This document shows, piece after piece, positions 41,285 through 49,669 of a stretch of 64,000 nt of DNA. The notes under the pieces are model-generated. The model did not search any database and was not told the origin of the DNA. It was given only the letters and a program-made list of their open reading frames with translations. Where the stretch lies: NCBI GenBank assembly GCA_963812255.1, contig CAWEUM010000003.1, positions 868,001-932,000 of the forward strand, read 5' to 3'. This stretch comes from DATJGR01 sp963812255. Lineage in GTDB: Bacteria; Pseudomonadota; Gammaproteobacteria; Pseudomonadales; Azotimanducaceae. Numbering within the stretch: the stretch's first letter is position 1; each line of letters opens with the position of its first letter. Both the position numbers and the translations under genes were made by a program.

Positions 41285-42340
41285 TTAGTCCCTGAAGTGC
41301 GGCATGACTTCTTCTGCAAACAGTTTCATCGAGGCGCGCACCTTGTGGTCTTCGAGCCCGCCGATGCGCATCCAGCAGAACACCTGCTGTTGGCCGATGT
41401 CATTGCGCAGTCCGGCGAGTTTCGCGCGCATCATTTCCGGCGTGCCGAGCATGATGATGCCACCTTCGCGCAGCGATTGAATGTTGACGCCGCCGGCCTT
41501 TTCAAACTCGGCCGCGACGTTTGCCATGTATTCGTAGCCCTGCGCGTTCGGCCCCTTCGGCACGAGCTTCATGACCAGATTGAAGTACCAGTCCAGCGCT
41601 TCGGAAGGTCTGGAAAGCGCTTCGGACTCGGTTTCAGCCAAATGCACCTGCCAGTTCATTGGAAAATTCAGTGATTTGGGATCGACGCCGGCAGCCACCA
41701 GATTCTGCTTGGCGCTGAGCACGAACCCCTTCAATTCATCGAGCGACATCAACGTCGGCGTGACCATCACGTTCAGACCGTACTTGCCGACCAGTTCGAA
41801 AGTACTCGGACTGATCGCCGCCACGGTGATCGGCGGGCGCGGCTTCTGAATCGGCCGCGGCGTCAGCCGCACGTCTTCGAGCTGGAAGTGCTTGCCCGCA
41901 TACGAGAATGTTTCGTTCTCCCACAGGCCGATCAGGATATCGAGCGATTCCTCGAAGATTTCCCGGCTGTGCGCCATCTGATCCGCAAGTCCCAAATGCT
42001 TGAACTCACGCGGCTGGTAGCCGCGCCCAACGCCCATGTCGAGCCGCCCGCCACTGATGACGTCGACCATCGCGTAGTCTTCTGCAATGCGCACCGGATT
42101 GTTGAAAGGCAAAATCGACACGGCGAGCCCGATACGCATTTTTTCGGTGATCTTGGCAACCGCCGCGGCAGCGACCGCACCGGACGGCATCGAGCCGTAC
42201 TGCGATCCGTGGTGCTCGGCGAGCCACACCGAATCGAAACCGAGTTCCTCGGCGTATTCGATCTGACCGAACATTTCCTTGTAAGCGCGCGCGTAGTCGT
42301 TGTCCGGTGATTCGAGTACATAGAACATTCCGAAGCGCAT
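41285..42340 (-). CDS. LLM-class flavin-dependent oxidoreductase (third)
   Basis: This 351-residue luciferase-like monooxygenase carries 'YAEELGFDSVWLAEHHGSQY', 'MRIGLAVSILPFNNPVRIAE' and 'DVISGGRLDMGVGRGYQPRE'. It differs enough from the enzymes at 26589 and 39454 to suggest a separate substrate rather than a recent duplication. The gap to the upstream MDR gene is 32 bases, within the same run. Confidence 0.9.
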   Translation of the reverse strand: MRFGMFYVLESPDNDYARAYKEMFGQIEYAEELGFDSVWLAEHHGSQYGSMPSGAVAAAAVAKITEKMRIGLAVSILPFNNPVRIAEDYAMVDVISGGRLDMGVGRGYQPREFKHLGLADQMAHSREIFEESLDILIGLWENETFSYAGKHFQLEDVRLTPRPIQKPRPPITVAAISPSTFELVGKYGLNVMVTPTLMSLDELKGFVLSAKQNLVAAGVDPKSLNFPMNWQVHLAETESEALSRPSEALDWYFNLVMKLVPKGPNAQGYEYMANVAAEFEKAGGVNIQSLREGGIIMLGTPEMMRAKLAGLRNDIGQQQVFCWMRIGGLEDHKVRASMKLFAEEVMPHFRD

Positions 42341-42372
42341 CGATCTCTCCTGACGATGACTCTAAGTGGTGT

Positions 42373-43371
42373 CTACGGCTTGACCAGCAGTTTGCCGGTA
42401 TGGCCGCCGTTAAACAGTGTGATCAGCGCCTGCGGAAAGCCATCGATGCCGTCGACTACATGCTCTGGCAGGCGCAGCTTGCCTTGTTTGGTCCACAGCG
42501 CGAGTTCGGCGCTCGCCGATTCAAACGTTTGCGGATAGTGATCGACGGTAAAACCGCCCATGGTTGCGTTGCGCTCGGCCAGCCGCAGGTACAACTTCGG
42601 ACCGCGGACGTCGTCCAGGTGCTGATACTGCGAGATGGCGCCGCAGATCACGACCCGCGCTTCCGGCGCGATTCGATGGAGCACGGTGTCGAGCAGTTCG
42701 CCGCCGACGTTGTCGAAGTACACATTGATTCCGTTTGGCGCCAACTCGTCGAGCCGCGCCGCGACGTCGTCGTTCTTGTAATCGATCGCGCCATCGAGGC
42801 CGATTTCGTCGACGAGGAAGGCGATCTTGCTGGGGCCGCCGGCGATACCGATCGCACGCGCGCCGTTGGCTTTCGCGATCTGGCTCGCAAGCATCCCCAC
42901 CGCTCCGGCGGCGGCCGAGACCACCACGGTATCGCCGGCACGCACCTTGCCGATCTGGATCATGCCGACGTGCGCGGTCAGCCCGGTCGTCAGTCCCAAC
43001 ACCCCAACGTACGCACTCGGGGGCGCAACCGACACGTCGATCTTCTGCATCATCGTACCCGGCATCAGCGCAACCGTTTGTGCCATGGTCGGCCCGGTTA
43101 CCCAGTCCCCCGCCTGCAACGGCTCGTATCGACTCTGAAGCACCTCACCAACACCGAGCGCCACGATCGTTCCGCCGATCGGGGTGGTGCCGTGGATGCC
43201 GCCACCATCGAGCGTGGTCCCGATGAACGCATCGATCGAAATCACCGCGACTCTAACGAGCACCTGGTCCGGGGCGACGTCGTCGACCGTCTGATCCTCT
43301 ATTCCGAAATCTTCCGTATTCGGCAGCCCGTTCGGGCGGTGTTTCAGGAACACTCTGCGATTGGTGGCCAT
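42373..43371 (-). CDS. NADP-dependent MDR oxidoreductase (alkenal/curcumin reductase type)
   Basis: The 332-residue zinc-free medium-chain reductase resembles YncB/CurA and leukotriene-B4 12-hydroxydehydrogenase. Seen are 'RVAVISIDAFIG', 'LGLTTGLTAHVGM', the cofactor motif 'VVSAAAGAVGMLASQIAKANG' (across 21 residues) and 'VYFDNVGGELLDTVL'. No Cys/His zinc sites are present. Such enzymes reduce C=C bonds conjugated to a carbonyl, using NADPH. It lies between the LLM and VOC genes in the catabolic run. Confidence 0.9.
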   Translation of the reverse strand: MATNRRVFLKHRPNGLPNTEDFGIEDQTVDDVAPDQVLVRVAVISIDAFIGTTLDGGGIHGTTPIGGTIVALGVGEVLQSRYEPLQAGDWVTGPTMAQTVALMPGTMMQKIDVSVAPPSAYVGVLGLTTGLTAHVGMIQIGKVRAGDTVVVSAAAGAVGMLASQIAKANGARAIGIAGGPSKIAFLVDEIGLDGAIDYKNDDVAARLDELAPNGINVYFDNVGGELLDTVLHRIAPEARVVICGAISQYQHLDDVRGPKLYLRLAERNATMGGFTVDHYPQTFESASAELALWTKQGKLRLPEHVVDGIDGFPQALITLFNGGHTGKLLVKP

Positions 43372-43423
43372 TCGACTACTCCAGGACGAAACTGAGGTTC
43401 AACGGCGGTTCCGGCCACTCTAT

Positions 43424-43930
43424 CTAGCGACGTGGGCGGGCCGCGGCGTTGCCATGATCCGCAACCTCTCCGGCATCTCGCGCTTCCACCAATTCCAGCA
43501 CCGTGCCATCCGGATCCTTGAAGCAGACGAAACGGCCACCGGACTCGACGCCGTCAACCACTACACGCGCTGGTGGCCCGACCAGTTCGACGCCCATCTC
43601 CTCGAGTTCCGCGAGATCCGCGTCCATATCGCGGGTCGAAAGCGCCAGGCGTGCGAGCCCGAGATGGTAAAGATGCGGGTAAGGCGGCGCGTCGTCGCTC
43701 GGCGACTGCCACTCGAGCAGGTCGATCACCACCGGGTGTTCCGATCCTTCCAGCGCCATCAATGCGCCGTTGACCTGGTACGGCGGCATGCCCACCGCCG
43801 CTGCGACTTCTTTCGAGTTCGTACTCGGTACCTGCCAGATGACGCGGAAGCCGAGCAGCTCGTAGAAGTGCTTCGAGCGTTCGAAGTTCGAACAATTGAT
43901 GTTGACGTGGATCATCCCCGAGACGTTCAT
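43424..43930 (-). CDS. VOC-family (glyoxalase/dioxygenase-fold) protein
   Basis: This 168-residue vicinal-oxygen-chelate protein has the N-terminal half 'MIHVNINCSNFERSKHFYEL' and the C-terminal half 'RLALSTRDMDADLAELEEMG' with 'GGRFVCFKDPDGTVLELVE'. Metal ligands are suggested by His8 (IHVN) and Glu (LELVE). The family includes glyoxalases, extradiol dioxygenases and epimerases. The ATG at 43930 gives the family N terminus. Confidence 0.85.
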   Translation of the reverse strand: MNVSGMIHVNINCSNFERSKHFYELLGFRVIWQVPSTNSKEVAAAVGMPPYQVNGALMALEGSEHPVVIDLLEWQSPSDDAPPYPHLYHLGLARLALSTRDMDADLAELEEMGVELVGPPARVVVDGVESGGRFVCFKDPDGTVLELVEARDAGEVADHGNAAARPRR

Positions 43931-44015
43931 GCGGGCCCCTTCGTTTTTTTCAGTCTGCAACCTCGGGGCAGCCTTGAACACCTCCCGTTTTGGATAGTGT
44001 CGTGCGGCGCGGCGA

Positions 44016-44441
44016 TCAGCCAGACTGAGTGCGAGTCCCGCGGGAGATCAATTCGTGGCGCGCGATTTTCCAAGTGCCGTCGATGCGACGCATATCGGTC
44101 ACGTAGGTGGCCCACAACGTCAACGTGTCCCTGGGCGCCGCTTTCAGGAAGTGCAGCGCCTGTACGTCGGTGCGGCAATGCGCAGTGTCGCCGTCCACGG
44201 CGGCGAGTTGCGGGCCAAGCATGTGCTGTGTAGGTCCGAATTGAGCAAGCGCCTGTTCGACGTATGTGGTCCAGGCGTCCGCGCCACGAAAAACTTCGCT
44301 GCCGAAGCCCACGACCTCGACGTCGTCGGCAAAGACCGATCGGTAGAGTTTCAGATCGCGCTCGTCGACGCCCTTCGCGTACGTCAGCATCACGTCCATC
44401 AGTTCGATGCGATCGGCGAGGTACCGTAGCGTGTTTGACAT
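44016..44441 (-). CDS. SnoaL/NTF2-like protein
   Basis: The 141-residue NTF2-fold protein has 'LADRIELMDVMLTYAKGVDE', 'YRSVFADDVEVVGFG' and 'GTWKIARHELISRGTRTQSG'. It is the first gene of the minus-strand run reaching the TonB receptor and is divergent from the PPOX-like gene. The 135-base divergent gap is the likely promoter region for both directions, though no clear boxes were found. Confidence 0.85.
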   Translation of the reverse strand: MSNTLRYLADRIELMDVMLTYAKGVDERDLKLYRSVFADDVEVVGFGSEVFRGADAWTTYVEQALAQFGPTQHMLGPQLAAVDGDTAHCRTDVQALHFLKAAPRDTLTLWATYVTDMRRIDGTWKIARHELISRGTRTQSG

Positions 44442-44576
44442 GGCTTTCTCCTGTGCGGGCTCGTCATCACGCCGGAGACGGCGCGGTTAGTCAACCTGTT
44501 GCGGCACCTGTGCAAGAGCAACGCCCGGACACTTGTGTGGCAACATTCAGCAACGTCGATAGATGTGGAGCAGAAC

Positions 44577-45170
44577 ATGGCAAGAACAACCGATCACGAA
44601 ATCGTCTCGATCTATCCGTTCTCGGATGCCGAGACGGAACAACTGATGACGTATTCCACCGAATGCGTACTGATGTGGGCGACCAAAGACAACTGGCCAG
44701 TCGGCGTCGTGCACGCGTTCGTCTGGCATGACGGCAAGATCTGGATCACGTTTGCATCGCACAGGCATCGCACCGCCGCGATTCGACGTAACAACAAGGT
44801 TTCGGTGGTGGTCAGCAGCACCGGCTACCCGGCCGGCGTGGGTGATGACCTGGCGCGCGGCGCGATCACCTTCAAGGGACATGGAGAGATTTTCGAGGAC
44901 GAGGCCACCAAGCGGTGGTTCTATCCGGCGCTGTCGAAGAAGCTGAACCCGGACAACACGGCCGGTGAGGAGTTCTTCAACAATCTGCTGGAATCTCCGC
45001 TGCGCGTGGTGCTGGCGGTGACGCCGGTGAAGAAGATCATGTACAACTCAGCACTCGCCGGACGCCACATGGCAGGCACCGTCAGCGAGGAAGAACTCGG
45101 TGCCCGGCTCGAAAGCGACCGTGTCCGCATGGCCAGCGAACGCGCCAAGCGAGGACTGAAGCCGCGTTGA
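44577..45170 (+). CDS. PPOX-class flavin/F420-binding split-barrel protein (second)
   Basis: This 197-residue protein is a paralogue of the one at 33572-34129, with 'ECVLMWATKDNWPVGVVHAF', 'GKIWITFASHRHRTAAIRRN' and 'KVSVVVSSTGYPAGVG' in the same order. The ATG at 44577 was chosen. The GTG start of the transporter gene follows one base after its stop codon, so they are co-transcribed. Its exact cofactor (FMN, F420 or heme) cannot be told from sequence alone. Confidence 0.85.
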   Translation: MARTTDHEIVSIYPFSDAETEQLMTYSTECVLMWATKDNWPVGVVHAFVWHDGKIWITFASHRHRTAAIRRNNKVSVVVSSTGYPAGVGDDLARGAITFKGHGEIFEDEATKRWFYPALSKKLNPDNTAGEEFFNNLLESPLRVVLAVTPVKKIMYNSALAGRHMAGTVSEEELGARLESDRVRMASERAKRGLKPR

Positions 45171-45171
45171 C

Positions 45172-46755
45172 GTGACGACCACGGACAACGGGAACGAGAC
45201 GGCGCGAGCGTCGCTGCGTCCCGCGATCGATACATCGCTACGACCCGCGATGCAGGCATCGCTACGCCCCGCGATGCAGGCATCGCTACGCCCCGCGATG
45301 CAGGCATCGCTACGACCCGCGAGCTGGCGCGTCCGGCTGGCCTTTGCGTTCGGGCAGATTCCCGAAGGTGTGCAGAGCACGGCGTTCGGGTTTTTCCTGC
45401 TGTACTTCTACAATCAGGTGCTCGGATTGCCGGGGTCTCTCGCGAGCATGGCAATCGTGTTGGCGCTGGTTGTCGATGCCGTGGTCGATCCGATCGTCGG
45501 CTCGCTCTCCGACCGCACGCGCGGGCGATGGGGTCGCCGTCATCCGTTCATGTATGGCGCCGCGATACCGTTCGCAGCCTGTTTCTATCTGCTGTTCGCG
45601 CCACCCACCGGCTTCGGCGAACACGGTCTTTTCGCGTGGTTGCTGGTCTTTTCGATCCTGACCCGCATCACCCAATCGTTCTATTCCATCCCGCACACCG
45701 CGATGACGGCCGAGCTCGCGACCGCATACGACGAACGCACGCTGCTGTCGGCGTTGCGCTCACTGATGGGATCGATCGGCACGCTGCTGGTGTTCCTGCT
45801 GGGACTGCAAGGCTACTTCAAGGCAACCGAAGCATTTCCGAACGGACAACTGAACCCCGCCGCATATCCTGCGTTCGGCGCAACGTTTGCGATGATCATC
45901 TGTGTCGGGATCTGGATATCCGCTATCGGCACGCATGACCAGATCCCCAATCTGCCGCAAGCCGGCGCGACGACGAAACGATTCGGTTTATCGCAGGTGC
46001 TCAGGGAGGCGAGTCAGGCGTTCGCGCTGCGATCCTTCAAATCGATGGTGCTGACGTGCGTGCTGTGGGGCATGACGATGGGCATGGTGACCGCCCTGTC
46101 GCTGTATCTCGGCACCCTGTATTTTCAGTTCAGCCTGGTTCAAATAAGCTGGAGTTTTCCGGCCTCGGTGGTGGGGGGCTTCATCGGGGCCGCACTCGCC
46201 ACACCGCTGACGCGGATATTCACCGAGAAGAAAACGCTGTTGGTGTGCGGGCTGGCGTGGTACGCGATCTGGAACACCAGCCCGATCATTCTCAAGCTGC
46301 TCGGCTGGTTCCCCGAACCGGGTGACATACGCGGCTTCTACATCGTGCTGCTTGCCAACGCGATCTGCAGTCTCGGCATCGGCGTGCTCGGTGTGATGAT
46401 CGGTTCGATGGTCGCCGATATCACGGACCAGCACGAAGAGGTGCACGGCACGCGCAACGAAGGCATCTACTTCGCGGCACTGTCGTTCGCGGCGAAAGCC
46501 GTCGGCGGATTCGGTATCGTGATTTCCGGCGTGATCGTCGATGCAGCCGACATCGGCCGCAGCGCCACGGCGGCGACGGTGGATCCTGCATCCCTGCATT
46601 TTCTCGGTATGGCGATGGGTCCCGGTGTGCTGGCGATGATCGCCGCAACGATCTATCTCGCAAGCTTCTACGACATCTCGCGCGCGGAGCATCAGAGGAT
46701 CCTGGGCGCAGTCGCCATTGCGTCGACCGGCCGGCGTCGGCTCGCACCGCAATAA
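45172..46755 (+). CDS. GPH-family sodium/sugar-type symporter (MFS)
   Basis: The 527-residue protein is a 12-segment transporter of the glycoside-pentoside-hexuronide:cation symporter family (MelB-like). 'DAVVDPIVGSLSDRTRGRWG' followed by 'RRHPFMYGAAIPFA' is the diagnostic loop 2-3 motif. GPH members in degradation clusters often carry non-sugar substrates. The N terminus contains an unusual run of 8-residue repeats (see 45208-45321). The GTG at 45172 follows the PPOX stop by one base; a start inside the repeats is possible. Confidence 0.9.
   Translation: MTTTDNGNETARASLRPAIDTSLRPAMQASLRPAMQASLRPAMQASLRPASWRVRLAFAFGQIPEGVQSTAFGFFLLYFYNQVLGLPGSLASMAIVLALVVDAVVDPIVGSLSDRTRGRWGRRHPFMYGAAIPFAACFYLLFAPPTGFGEHGLFAWLLVFSILTRITQSFYSIPHTAMTAELATAYDERTLLSALRSLMGSIGTLLVFLLGLQGYFKATEAFPNGQLNPAAYPAFGATFAMIICVGIWISAIGTHDQIPNLPQAGATTKRFGLSQVLREASQAFALRSFKSMVLTCVLWGMTMGMVTALSLYLGTLYFQFSLVQISWSFPASVVGGFIGAALATPLTRIFTEKKTLLVCGLAWYAIWNTSPIILKLLGWFPEPGDIRGFYIVLLANAICSLGIGVLGVMIGSMVADITDQHEEVHGTRNEGIYFAALSFAAKAVGGFGIVISGVIVDAADIGRSATAATVDPASLHFLGMAMGPGVLAMIAATIYLASFYDISRAEHQRILGAVAIASTGRRRLAPQ
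45208..45321 (+). repeat. 24-bp tandem repeat coding ASLRPAMQ
   Basis: A 24-bp unit is repeated 4.75 times, with three units nearly identical at DNA level (two fully identical at 45256-45303). In frame it encodes A/T-S-L-R-P-A-M/I-Q/D. The array lies before the first membrane segment of the symporter. The DNA-level identity indicates recent expansion by slippage or unequal crossing-over. Confidence 0.9.
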
Positions 46756-46796
46756 AGTTTTTCGCAACCAAACCGTTCTATTCACAGGGGGCAATC

Positions 46797-47555
46797 ATGG
46801 GACGTGTCGACAACAAGGTAGTGATCGTGACCGGTGCTGCGAGCGGACTCGGCGCCGCGGACGCGCGTCTGCTCGCAACTCATGGCGCGAAGGTGGTGAT
46901 GACGGACATCAACGAAACGGCCGGACGCGCCATCGCGAAGGACATCGACGCCGAGTTCATCCGTCAGGATGTCGCCGACGAGCAGACGTGGCGCGATCTG
47001 ATCGCCGGCGTGGTGCGCAGCCACGGCCGCATCGACGGTCTCGTCAACAACGCCGGGATCGCCGTAGCGGCGAACATCGAAACCACCACCACCGAGGTCT
47101 GGCGGCGCACGCTCGCAATCCATCTCGACTCGACCTTCTTCGGCTGCAAGTACGCCATCGAGGCCATGAAAGGTAACGGCGGTGGATCGATCGTGAATAT
47201 GTCATCGTCCGCCGCACTGATCGGCATCCCGGATTTCCTGGCGTATTCGGCAGCAAAGGGCGGCATTCGATCGATGACGAAATCGATCGCGATTCATTGC
47301 CGAGCACAGAAGTACGGCATCCGCTGCAACACCGTGCACCCTGGAAGCATCAGCACGCCGATGGTGCATGCCGCGTTGGAAACGCTATCGGGCGTCAAAC
47401 TGATGGAACAACCGGATCCCGAGGCGATGCGCCTGCAGATGGGCATCGGCGAACCGAACGACGTCGCCTACATGGTGCTGTATCTGATCTCCGATGAGTC
47501 CAAACACATCACCGGTACTGAAATGGTGGTCGACAACGGGGATACGGTGGTTTGA
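46797..47555 (+). CDS. Short-chain dehydrogenase/reductase
   Basis: This classical SDR of 252 residues has 'VTGAASGLGAADARLLATHG', 'NNAGIAVAANIET', 'VNMSSSAALIG' and 'YSAAKGGIRSMTKSIA'; the end 'ITGTEMVVDNGDTVV' is FabG-like. It resembles 3-hydroxysteroid or cyclohexanol-type dehydrogenases in style, though the substrate is not determined. A GGGGG ribosome site precedes the ATG. It closes the PPOX-symporter-SDR plus-strand unit. Confidence 0.92.
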   Translation: MGRVDNKVVIVTGAASGLGAADARLLATHGAKVVMTDINETAGRAIAKDIDAEFIRQDVADEQTWRDLIAGVVRSHGRIDGLVNNAGIAVAANIETTTTEVWRRTLAIHLDSTFFGCKYAIEAMKGNGGGSIVNMSSSAALIGIPDFLAYSAAKGGIRSMTKSIAIHCRAQKYGIRCNTVHPGSISTPMVHAALETLSGVKLMEQPDPEAMRLQMGIGEPNDVAYMVLYLISDESKHITGTEMVVDNGDTVV

Positions 47556-47642
47556 CGTCACTGGAACGAGAGGCGGCGCCGGCGCGGCGGTGCCCGAGTC
47601 CCGGACTTTGCGAATGCGTCGAAGGCGGCTGCCCGCGTGCGC

Positions 47643-48527
47643 CTACTTGAAGCGGACCAGTTTGTCCGGATTGCGGACCACATAGATCACCGCGACCGCC
47701 CCACCGTCGACTTCGAGAGAAACCGTAGCGTCGACATGGCCGTCGCCGTCACGCAGCACAAATCCTCGGGTTTGATTGATCCACGTCGGCTCGAGAAAAA
47801 ACCGACGCGGGTCGTCGTGCTTGGTGACGCCCATGAAGAAACGCACGATCTTCTCTGCGCCGTCGATCGGCCGCAACGCCGCCAGCGCCTTACCGCCGCC
47901 GTCGGAGATCAACGTCGCATCGGGTTTGAACATCGCGAGCAACGCGGCTTCGTCGCGTTCCAACACGGCCTGCTGAAATCGCTGTGCAAGCGACCGCTGG
48001 TCTTCGGCGGTTGCGCGAAAGCGGCTGCGTTCCTGAGTGATGCGATTGCGTGCGCGGGATACCAGTTGGCGAATCGCCGCCTCGGATTTGTCGAGGGTCC
48101 GCGCTATTTGTGAATAGCGCGCATCGAATACTTCGTGCAGCAGAAAGGCGGCGCGCTCTTCGGGCGCGAGCCGTTCGAGCAACAGTATGAACGCCATGGA
48201 CAGATCGTCCGCCAGAGCCAGCGATTGTTCCGCGTCGTTTTCGGACGGGGCCGCGGTGCGGCAAGGTTCGGGCAGCCACGGGCCAACGTAATCCTCACGT
48301 CGTGAAGCGCGCCTGCGCAATGCATCGATGCAGAGCCGCGCCATGGCGGTGTGCAACCACGCACCGGGTTGGCGGATGTCGAGCATGGGTGCCACGCGCC
48401 AGCGCAGGTAGGTTTCCTGCACCAGATCCTCTGCTTCGGCGACACTGCCCAGCATCCGATAGCCGAGACCCGTCAGCCGTGCGCGATGGCGTTCGAACTC
48501 CTCCGCGGCGGCATCGACACCGGTCAC
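47643..48527 (-). CDS. ECF41-type RNA polymerase sigma factor
   Basis: The 294-residue protein has region 2 'LTGLGYRMLGSVAEAEDLVQ', region 4 'HEVFDARYSQIARTLDKSEA' and a C-terminal SnoaL-like extension, which defines the ECF41 group. Its diagnostic motifs are WLPEP in the linker (84-88), DGGGK in the extension (209-213) and NPDKL at the end. In ECF41 the extension modulates activity instead of a separate anti-sigma factor. The GTG start overlaps the stop of the AhpD-like gene (GTGA), and such a carboxymuconolactone-decarboxylase partner is the usual ECF41 neighbour. It may control that partner and its own operon. Confidence 0.94.
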   Translation of the reverse strand: MTGVDAAAEEFERHRARLTGLGYRMLGSVAEAEDLVQETYLRWRVAPMLDIRQPGAWLHTAMARLCIDALRRRASRREDYVGPWLPEPCRTAAPSENDAEQSLALADDLSMAFILLLERLAPEERAAFLLHEVFDARYSQIARTLDKSEAAIRQLVSRARNRITQERSRFRATAEDQRSLAQRFQQAVLERDEAALLAMFKPDATLISDGGGKALAALRPIDGAEKIVRFFMGVTKHDDPRRFFLEPTWINQTRGFVLRDGDGHVDATVSLEVDGGAVAVIYVVRNPDKLVRFK

Positions 48528-49078
48528 GCCGCAATGCGTCCCGGCGCACGCGCGGCCGGCACCAGTTCGTCATCGATGCGCAACCGTTCGCAGGCATGTG
48601 CGTGACCGAGCGCGCGCTTCATCGTCGGGTAGATTCGAGTGGCGGCGATGGTGTAGGCCAGGGTCACCAGGCCGCGCTCACCGTAGCGTCGCGCCACCTC
48701 GGCGCGTGCGTCGTCAGTGGGCGCGTGCGCGAGCACGGCGTCAGCGAGTGCAAGCCCCACGCGGGCATCGTCGCTCAACTTCGCCTGATCACGAGCAACG
48801 ATGGCGCGCACCATGTCAGGGGCCACACCTGCCTCCAACGCCATGTTGACGACCAGTTGGGCGCAGGGTCCGCAATCTTCGAACCGGACTGCAGCGATCC
48901 GGGCCGCGAACAATGCATCGTTGGGGACGCTGTCGCGGTGGGCATTCATCGCCTGAGCCATACCCAGTTTCAGAAACGCACCGACCGATGTGTCGAGTAT
49001 CTCGTGCATATAAGCAGCATCGTAACCATAGCGCCTTTCGAACGCGCCGATCGTTCGATGCAACAAGGAACGGATCAT
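48524..49078 (-). CDS. AhpD/carboxymuconolactone decarboxylase-like protein
   Basis: The 184-residue helical protein has the AhpD-type redox motif C-x2-C in 'FEDCGPCAQLVVNMALEAGV' (residues 67-86). It is probably a peroxidase or thiol reductase that gives the redox signal or target of the ECF41 factor encoded just downstream. Its start follows the upstream membrane protein's stop by one base. The tight three-gene order (membrane protein, AhpD-like, ECF41) supports one operon. Confidence 0.87.
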   Translation of the reverse strand: MIRSLLHRTIGAFERRYGYDAAYMHEILDTSVGAFLKLGMAQAMNAHRDSVPNDALFAARIAAVRFEDCGPCAQLVVNMALEAGVAPDMVRAIVARDQAKLSDDARVGLALADAVLAHAPTDDARAEVARRYGERGLVTLAYTIAATRIYPTMKRALGHAHACERLRIDDELVPAARAPGRIAA

Positions 49079-49079
49079 G

Positions 49080-49493
49080 TCAGGCCTCCTGCCGCGTGGG
49101 TCGTGTAAGGATGATGATCAGCAAAATCAGCAGCGGCGGACCATAGACGCCCAGCGCGTCGATCAGATCGGCGTGAGCGGCCGCCTCGGTATGGGCGAAC
49201 AACGCCTCCCAGCCGTGAAGCCCGGCGTGCAATCCCAGAAAGCTCAACGCCGGCAACGTGGCGGGCAGCAGCCATCGCGTGCGCCAGGCGCCGAGCGCCA
49301 GGCCCACACCACATGCCAGATAGGCACACCCGATGTCCCGGACGAAGTGAGTGTTGAACGGACCGGTATGGGGCACGCTGGGAATCGACTGGTACCAGTT
49401 TTGCGGTGTCAGCAGCATGTAGAGGCCGTTGACCGCAACCGCCACTGCGATCAGCGCGACAGTGACCCGAACCAGCGTGCTGCTTCGCCACAT
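49080..49493 (-). CDS. Small inner-membrane protein of the ECF41 operon
   Basis: The 137-residue protein has about four hydrophobic segments (about 8-28, 50-70, 78-100 and 112-132) and no recognised catalytic motif. Its pattern resembles DUF4345/DoxX-like small membrane proteins, but I cannot name the family. The ATG at 49493 is preceded by CAGGAG at 8 bases, which decides against the longer frame from 49520. The downstream AhpD-like gene begins one base after the stop codon. Confidence 0.75.
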   Translation of the reverse strand: MWRSSTLVRVTVALIAVAVAVNGLYMLLTPQNWYQSIPSVPHTGPFNTHFVRDIGCAYLACGVGLALGAWRTRWLLPATLPALSFLGLHAGLHGWEALFAHTEAAAHADLIDALGVYGPPLLILLIIILTRPTRQEA

Positions 49494-49549
49494 CGATATG
49501 GCTCCTGAATTAGATTTCATGCCATATAGACGATTGAGCACGGAGATCT

Positions 49550-49666
49550 GTGACAGCAGGTCGATCAGGATCCTTCGGGGTAACCCGGTCCGCGAGCGAA
49601 ATCGTTGCAGACGCCGTCGGCGCCAACCGGTTCGACTATCCGACGTTCTGGGTCAATCGGCAGTGA
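49550..49666 (+). CDS. Possible 38-residue small ORF
   Basis: A GTG codon with GGAG six bases upstream opens a 38-residue frame ending 'FDYPTFWVNRQ'. It lies between the divergent ECF41 operon start and the 3' end of the TonB receptor gene. The end looks protein-like and could be the remnant of a longer gene. I saw no homologous family, so support is weak. Confidence 0.2.
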   Translation: MTAGRSGSFGVTRSASEIVADAVGANRFDYPTFWVNRQ

Positions 49667-49669
49667 CCC

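Noticed and set aside
45208..45321. CRISPR-like array
   Set aside because: The repeats are directly adjacent, 24 bases long, without spacers and in frame with a transporter gene, so this is a coding tandem repeat.
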